Shown piece after piece: positions 54,601 to 63,600 of a DNA stretch of 64,000 bases. The position numbers and the translations under genes are program-made. The DNA is from Pararge aegeria (lineage: Eukaryota; Arthropoda; Insecta; Lepidoptera; Nymphalidae). Position 1 is the first letter of the stretch, and each line of letters begins with the position of its first letter. The stretch lies in contig NC_053190.1 in the NCBI RefSeq assembly GCF_905163445.1, positions 17,765,001 through 17,829,000 on the forward strand. The letters run 5' to 3'. The notes under the pieces were generated by a model. That model had not been told where the DNA came from. It ran no database searches and worked only from the letters and a program-made list of their open reading frames with translations.

Positions 54601-57600
54601 TTAAAACTATTAAAAGGCGGAAGTAAGAGAATTTTGATCATATTATGAGAAACAATGAAGATGAGCTCACTATTCAGGGGTAAATTCAAAGGTGGCAAAA
54701 GACCAACTGGCTGACACAGAAATCGTGGCAAAAACTTTAATTCAACGGTTCGGGAAATGTACCCGGTCGTTGTTCCGTGCAGCTACGTCCAAAGTTCAGA
54801 TAGCTTTAATGGTTGCCAACCTCCCATAAGAAGTCCTGCATGAACGAGAGACAATATTATTTCTGTACCTTTCTTTCGGTAGTAATGTACCAGGTCTAAA
54901 GCCCACATATTTGTTAAGTTATCCTTTTTAAGATAATCTATTGTAATACGATTAGGATTATGTTGTATCTACGCCTTTCACAAGGTTTTTTTATAAGCCT
55001 TTGAATAAACAATAATCCGAGATTCAAGGATCTTGAATAGAATTTGGAGACTTTCGATTTCTTTACTTCTGGAGGGCTAATTAATCCGGGAGTAATAAAT
55101 ACTTGAGTTTTTCGAAACACTACATATGAAGTTCAAATTCGAACTTTTAAAATCGGTTCCGCTACCGAATTAGCACTACTTATCCACATTAAAATACTTA
55201 ATTATGCTGTCGCCATTTGCACTAAGTAACAGTCCCATTTTAGCAGTATCTTTTTAATTAAGTTTGTCGGATATTTGTTTGTGTAGACTCTCGAGTATCC
55301 CAGCGTACCATATACCGCGGGATGGCAGTTTGGAGTCGTACCGGGATTTCCTGGACCTCCTGCCAGGGTACGAGCGGGCGGAGTCCGTGGGACAACACGC
55401 TTCAGCTGACGTTGCTGCTTTGGCACAGGTTTATTATCTCTACAATATACTATATACTATATATAATACGACAACGCCGAATCGCCATCTAGCCCCAAAG
55501 TAAGCGTAGCTTGTGTTATGGGTACTGAGGTGACTGATAAATATCTTTTCTTTTTACGTATAATATACATAAATACTTATAATATATACACCTAGACACT
55601 GAAAAACATTCATGCTCATCACACAAACATTTTCCATACTTGGACTTGGACTCAGAAAGCAGGGTCGCTGCAAACTGCGCCAATCGGCCGTCCAATATGT
55701 TTTAGTGTTTTATGTAAAGTGAGTGTTATACGACAAAGAAGTAAGCTTAATTTTCTATACTCCGCTAAAAGCAGGAGAATCTGTACGGTGTAATTTACAA
55801 TTTTTCAATTGATCCAAACCAAATAGATCTTCGGCAATGTACTCTCTACGCTCCAAAATTGTTAGAAGGATAACATCTCAGGAGAGCAACAGCACCAATC
55901 CGTATTTGGCCAGCGTGGTACAATCCGTACTACGCCCAAATACCTTCTCATTTTAAGAGGAAACCCGTGCTCTGTAGTGGGCCGGTAGTGGATTGATGAT
56001 GATTCTGCTGTATTTCGAGGAGTATAACAAATTTAATTTAATTGTCACTGTAGGAACATCCATCTTTCCATTTTTGCACCCGACCAACCTACCAACGGGT
56101 AGAGAACTCCATGTCTTACCTGCAACTTTAAAATGCAAATGATTATCGCAGCAAGAAATTTTTGACTACAGTGGAATCCTGTAATTTGTCTGTCCTGCCC
56201 CTTGCTGCTACGCATTATTCCCCTGGTTGTACTCCTTCTCTTCTTGACCTTATTATGGTATCTTCTCCGGATTTCGTCTTTAAGCATGGCCAGTGTCCTG
56301 CCGATGCATTTTCTTACCATGATTTGATTTATCTTTCATATAAAATACGTCCACTTAAAGAAAAATCGAGGGTACTTCTGCGGCGTAACTTTGGAGGAAT
56401 TGCCAGCCGTCGCTTGTGTGATGATGCTAGTCATCTGGACTGGGCGGCTATCGCAACTGTTGACTCAGTTGACCGCAAAATTGAGATATTTAATTCCCTG
56501 ATAACGCAACTCTACGATACGCATGCTCCGTTAAGACCAATCAAGCTGAAACATCTACCGGCGCCTTGGTTATCAGAAGAGATAAAAATTTTAATGGGCA
56601 AAAAGATCGCGGCGAAATATAAATACAAAAGAAATAATACTGACGCTAACCGGGAAAAATATCATAAAGCACGGAATCGCTGTAATACATTGTGTAGGGA
56701 TGCTCAACGACGCCATATTCATAAGTCTGTTGAAAGTGGTGACACTGCTAAAACCTGGAAGTTTCTTGAGTCTCTTGGAGTTGGTAAATCATCTCATAGA
56801 TCTTCTATTAACGTTGATATCGAACTCCTAAATAAACATTTTTCTACTTCTGATACAATTAATAGTTCCGATAAAGAACGTACTCTTAGAATTCTTTCTT
56901 CCCACTCAACTCCTAACTTTTTACCATTTACCTTCGAGTCTTTTACTGAATGTGATGTTAAGAAGAGCATAATATCCATTGCATCGAATGCTGTTGGTGT
57001 AGATAGCATTACCCGTAATATGATCATTCCAATTCTTGACGTTGTTTCCCCTATTCTAACCCATATCTTAAACTCTTCCATTCTCTGTAGCAAATTCCCT
57101 GAAGATTGGAAGTTTGCTCAGATTATTCCTCTACCTAAAAAAAACAACCCTTCATCGTTTTCTGATTTTCGCCCCATTTCTATATTACCATTTCTCTCAA
57201 AAGTTCTTGAAAAACTCGTATCTCAACAACTTAGTCTCTTTCTTAATAAGAATAACCTTCTCAGTTCTTTGCAATCTGGCTTTCGTCCTGGTCATAGTAC
57301 GGCTACTGCTCTTGCTAAAGTAACTGATGATATTCGATGGGCGATGGATAACAAGCAGCTAACAATTCTTATTCTGCTTGACTTTAGCAATGCCTTTAAT
57401 ACAGTTGACTTTGACATCTTGCTTAGTCTTTTACGCTCTATTAACATATCTCCATCAGTAATAGACTGGTTTCGGAGTTACCTCAATGGCCGTCGACAGC
57501 GCATTCAGATTGACGAGTCCTTTTCGTCTTGGTGTGATGTTGCGGCTGGGGTACCTCAGGGTGGCGTGTTATCTCCTTTACTTTTTTCTATTTTTATTAA

Positions 57601-60600
57601 CTCTATTACTCAAAACATCTCTTCTCTCTATCACATGTATGCAGATGATATCCAAATATATCGCTCATCTACCCTTCAAAATCTTGGTTCTGCTGTTGCA
57701 GCTATAAATAATGATATGGCTGCAATTTCTGAGTGGAGCAGGCAATATGGGCTAAAAGTCAATCCTGCAAAATCAAAAGCTATCGTTATTGGTAGCTCAG
57801 GAATGATCGCGAGGGTTGATTGGCTTAGCATTCCTTCTGTTATTTATAATGGCATCGCTATTCCTTTTTGTGACTCTGTTTAAGATCTTGGTGTATACCT
57901 CGACCGTGAATTGTCATGGACAGTGCATGTCAAAGAGCTGAGTCAGAAAGTGTTTGTGGCGATGCGCTCGTTGCGAAGGTTGCAATCATTTCTTCCAATT
58001 CCGACCAAAGTTATGCTAGCACATTCTCTCTTTCTATCTATTCTCGATTGTGCGGATGCAAGCTTTCTTAATCTGACCGAGGATCAGCTTAATAAACTTG
58101 AGCGTCTTCAAAATCTTGCTATTCGGTTCATATTTGGCCTTCGCAAATATGACCATGTTTCCGAATTTCGACAAAAACTCAAGTGGCTTCCTATTCGTCG
58201 TCGCCGGGATATGCATGTACTTTCTCTTCTGTACTGTGTGTTATTTCATCTAAATACTCCCTCGTATTTAAAAGAGAAGTTCACTTTTCTTGGTGAGCAA
58301 TCTGGTGTAAGATCGTGCCGTGCGCTGACGCTGTGTATGCCTTATCATAGGACAAAATTTTATAAGCGTTCGTTTAGCGTACGAGCTGTGGAGTTGTGGA
58401 ATGCGCTTCCATTGAGCATACGACGATCCAAATCACTTACACACATACACACATTTAAAAGAGCAGTTAAGGCCCATTATATTGTTAACGACTTTTAATA
58501 GTATGTATATATGTACTTACTCATTTATTGCATGTTAAAGTATTTAATTATGTAAGTGTTGTTATTATATATATTAGTTTATTTTTATATTTATTTATTT
58601 ATTATATTATTTACTTTTTATCTATTTGTGCACACTAGTTTATGTATTAGCATGTAGTTATTTGCATGTATGTATTTTAATATTTGTACCACCAGCAGTC
58701 TATTCTCCTGTTCTTTTTTTTTCCTAATTCTAAGGTTGCCTGGCAGAGATCGCTATTAAGCGATAAGGCCGCCTTTTGTATTACTACTTCTTTCGATGTT
58801 TCTGTTTTTGTTATATTTTAAATGTTGTGGTATACAAATAAAGAGTTTAATAATAATAATAATAACTTTCGCGATGTCTTCTTCCCATATTTTTTATTTG
58901 ACGGCCAACTGGCGCATTGGGCAGCGACCCTGCATTCTGAGTCCAAGGCCGTGGGTTCGATTCCCACAACCGAAAAATGTTTGTGCGATGAACATAAATG
59001 TTTTTCAGTGTCTGGGTGTATTATAAGTATTTATGTATATTATTCATAAAAATATTCATCAGTCATCTTAGTACCCATAACACAGGCTACGCTTACTTTG
59101 TGGGGCTAGGTGGCGATGTGTGTATTGTCGTAGTATACTTATTTATTTATTTATTATATTTTCAATGTCTTCGTTTCCAATCCAAAGGATGCCAGTTAGT
59201 AACTATTTTTGTCCATCTCCCATTTTTAATTTTTGGTCTTTAACGAATTAAATAGTATTGACTTGATAGTAAATTATTTAGCTATTTATTGCTACGCGAT
59301 TGCTGTTGAGGTTTTTTTTAAAGTAATAACTGATGAATGAATCAGATGGCTCCTATACGAAAGTTAGCGGAAAACCGTCGCTTGTATACAGAGCAACACT
59401 TCACAGTCCATATATTTGTATATTACTTCAATAACTGTGTCTATATAATTGTATATTACTTCAATAACTGTGTCTATATAATTGTATATTACTTCAATAA
59501 CTGTGTCTATATAATTGTATATTACTTCAATAACTGTGTCTATATAATTGTATATTATTTCAATAACTGTGTCTATATAATTGTATATTACTTCAATAAC
59601 TGTGTCTATATAATTGTATATTACTTCAATAACTGTGTCTATATAATTGTATATTACTTCAATAACTGTGTCTATATAATTGTATATTACTTCAATAACT
59701 GTGTCTATATAATTGTATATTACTTCAATACCGCATTCACATCGGTTGCCCGGAAGAGCAAGGCCGCGGCAGGACTGTCGAATTTTGTCGAAATTGTACC
59801 TTTTACCTAACTGGTACTGTTACAATTAAAAGGTTTCTATTAATTTCTATAGCGATACCGATGTTCGCAGGATGCGCGTATTATGTGCTCAACGTTATTT
59901 GCGCTCGCGTCTACTGGAGGCGGCGGGGGTGGTGGTGGAGAAGATCAGAAGGTACCAAGGAAATATTTTATAAATTGAAAGTAGTTGAAAAGCGGTCTGG
60001 GACAGAGCCCGCCCGGAGAAGCATTACCTACAGGCCTATTTCTGCCGCGAAGCAGCACTTTTGCAATGCTGTTTTGCAGGGTGTAGGGCGTGGTTGCCGG
60101 TGTAACTGCAGGCACACGAGGCTTAACACCTACGCTTTTTGGGTGTAAATTATTGCTCTAACCAGGTTGCTCTTCTAATAATTTAAAATGACATTGTGAG
60201 ATGGTGTTAACAAAAAAAAAACACCCGGCTAAGTTTGTTGTGGGCTTCTTCTTAGACCAGGACGCGTTTGGAACCCTCGTAGCTTTAGTTTTAAGTTTAC
60301 GAATGTGGTTATCGCCATCATCTCACTTAGTCGGGTGTTTTTTTTTGTTATCACCATCTCACAGTGTCGTTTTAAATTATTAGAAGAGCAACCTGGTTAG
60401 AGCAATAATTCACACCCAAGCTTCTTTATCGATTACGTGATGATATGTCAATTTTTGAATTTGAATTTGGAACCACATTTCAATCCAATATTTTGCTTGC
60501 TATCCGCAGTAAAAGCCTGCTAATCATCCACCCTTTATGTCATCTAATAATCCAATAACAGGTGGATGAACTGGCTGCTGAGATGCTGGTGAAGCTTCCG

Positions 60601-63600
60601 GCACCCATCGACATGGAGACCACGGAGCGTATGATGGGGCCGGAGATCGTAATGCCCATATGCGTCTCCTTGGTGCAGGAGATCGGGTATTACAACACCC
60701 TGATATCCAGCATCGTCGCTGGTCTGAAGGTGACTTTCTATACAACCGTCCCAAATAGGTAACACACACGCAACGTCTGCACACCGTCTTCGCCGGCGAA
60801 GAAGAAGCCCTGGATTTCTGACGTCACTCGTGGGTCCTTACCACGGTAACGGGGGCGGGAGCTAAACCATTAGTTCAAAAGACCAAAGACGGCCGATTGG
60901 CGCAGTGGGCAGTGACCCTGCTTTCTGAGGCCAAGGCCGTGGGCTCGATTCCCGCAACTGGACAATGTTTGTGTGATTTATATAAATGTTTTTCAGTGTC
61001 TGGGTGTTTATCTATATATTATAAGTATTTGTGTATATTATTCATAAAAATTATTCATCAGTTGTCTTAGTACCCATAACACAAACTACGCTTACTTTGG
61101 GACTAGATGGCGATGTGAGTAAAGTCGTAGAAAAAAAAAAAGTCCGAAGCGAAGAGCCGAGATCTGAGTCCTTTCAGGTTTTGCATGTCTTCGAGCCCTA
61201 AATCAGAAAAGACTTGACGACATTAAAGTAAAGATTTCTGGGTAACGTTATGTCGAATCGGCAAAACATGTCTTCTTCAATCTTGAAGACAGACTTATTG
61301 TTTTCGTTTTGTCATATTTCTTACGATCAACTGCCTGTCGAACGTCAACCCTTCTTGGGAAGGTTTTTGTTCGTGAAATATCTGACACCTTACCATACTT
61401 CCTAGCCCGCTACCATCTTAGACTGCATCATCACTTACCACCACGTGAGATTGCAATCAAGGGCTGACTTGTAGTGCAATTAAAAATGCAATTTTTTGAA
61501 TTTTAGGAACTCCGTCGTGCGATCGAAGGTTTAGTGGTGATGTCAGAAATGTTGGAGATCATGTACACGTGTATATTTGAGGGCAGAGTGCCATCGTTTT
61601 GGCAAAGAGGTAAGAAACAATTGCTTTATGAATCACATTTTTTTTATCACACAGTAAAATGTAAATAAAATTATGCATTTTTTTTAATTTGAACTCATCA
61701 TAGATTCCATGGGATCTTATTGTTCCTTGTTAATTGTTTCTTACTAGATGTGTAAGACGGACTTATTTATTTTCCTTTGTTGGCAAAAGGGTAAGAACCA
61801 ATTGCTTTCTGAATCACTATTGTTTTTTTATCACACAATAAAATGTGTAGGTTTATTATTCAATGATACATATCTTATTGTTCCTCTCTAATTGTTGTTT
61901 ACTAGATGTGTACGCGGTTTTGTCCGGATCTTTTAGAGGGTTTTGAAAGTTCCATCGGGAACCATTAGTGTTACCAGTAAAAAAAGTATCACCGGGAACG
62001 TTAGTTCGATAGAATTAATCTAAAAATTTGTAAACTGTAAAATTATTTTGAAAAAAAAAAAATCTTATAAGTGTTTTTTTACCGGCTTCCTCTCAGTGGA
62101 ATCTGCCTACAAACAGACTGAATTGACGTTTCAAAAGTGGCCATAGTCTAGCCCTACTATAAATAAATTTTGAATTTTATTTTGAATTATGCGGTTAAAA
62201 AGATACTGCCAGGCTTGTGTATTTTAGTTACTTTCACAGCATTATGTCCTACGGCATATTATTATGGGGTAATTGCTGCTACATTGATGTAAAATTTTTC
62301 TACTGCAGAAGAGGATTGTTCATGCAATATATAAAATGGGCCCAAGAGAACCTTTAAGATAGAAATTTATAGAAGCTGAAATTATGACGGTGCATAATCA
62401 ATACATATTTGAAAATTATGTTTATGTACGTAAAAGTATAACAAAATTTAAATAGAAAGGACTCTAACAATATAAGTATTAGAAGTAAAAATAAAGTTTT
62501 AGTGCACAAGGCTGCATAAAATAATAATTCATTTAAGGGTAATTGTATATCATTTTATAACAAATTACCAGATGAAATGCTTAAGATGTCTTTCAATAGA
62601 ATTATAATTATAGAAAAAACCTATTATAATATTAAGCATTACATATATGATAAAAAGCTGGTTGGTATGATTGCTCTTACTTCATAGCTGTTATAAACTT
62701 GACTGTGAGATGGTGATAACAAAAAAAACCTGGCTAAGTTTGTTGCGAGATCTTCTTAGACCAGGGCGCGTTCGGAACGCTCCAGGCCCCTTCAGTTGTG
62801 AGTTAACGAACGCAGTTATCACCACTAGCTAACATTAGTGTTAGAATGTTAACATGTGATAAGGTTTACATGAATAATAAATTTTTGGATTGGAATTTCA
62901 GTTATAGTTCTTTTTCGTGAGTATAAGAAGTAAGTACCTTATGTCTATTTCTCTGCGATTAATGATTCCCGGGAGCACAGCTCGTCCGTCTATGAAGCCG
63001 CTGGGCGCGTGGTGTCGGGAGCTGTTCCTACGCGGGAGTCACTTGGGCGCGTGGGCCAACGCTCCCCGCTCGCCCCCCACTTTGTGCTGGTTGCCCGCTC
63101 TGGTGGCGCCCACTGGATTCCTCACCGCAGTTATGCAGGCATGAAACGTTATGCATATTATAAAATCGAAGTCTAGCCATGTCTGTACATTAAAGATTTT
63201 TACAAAAAGATAACTAAGTATGAGACGTTAGAAATAAGCAATAGAATGTCAAATGCATTTTTATGAATTTTTGTCTGTTTGTCTGTGGCGTTTTTTAAAG
63301 CCTTCGACTATTATTATATATGTTATTATATATGTCAATAGATGGCATTCTTTGGGTTGTACGAAGTTCACATAGCCTTTTGGTTTGTTAATCACTTTAA
63401 AATGTTAATAACAACTAGTGACAGATTCATAAGCTGTTGTTTATCTATATTATGTCGCTTGTCTCAGGAACTACCTGTCAGATTTGAAAAATCCTTTTTG
63501 CATTTGAACTAATACAATTTTCAGGTTCTTATGTTTTTTTGGTATGTAGAGAGCATTTCTGATTTTTCCATGTGGTGACGTCAGAGAATTCAGCTAGTGT

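Noticed and set aside
59417..59730. CRISPR-like array
   Set aside because: Units are directly adjacent with no spacers, and the context is a eukaryotic intron.
59337..59810. 157-codon open frame with an 11-residue repeat
   Set aside because: It is produced entirely by the 33-bp minisatellite; no splice signals, no family similarity.
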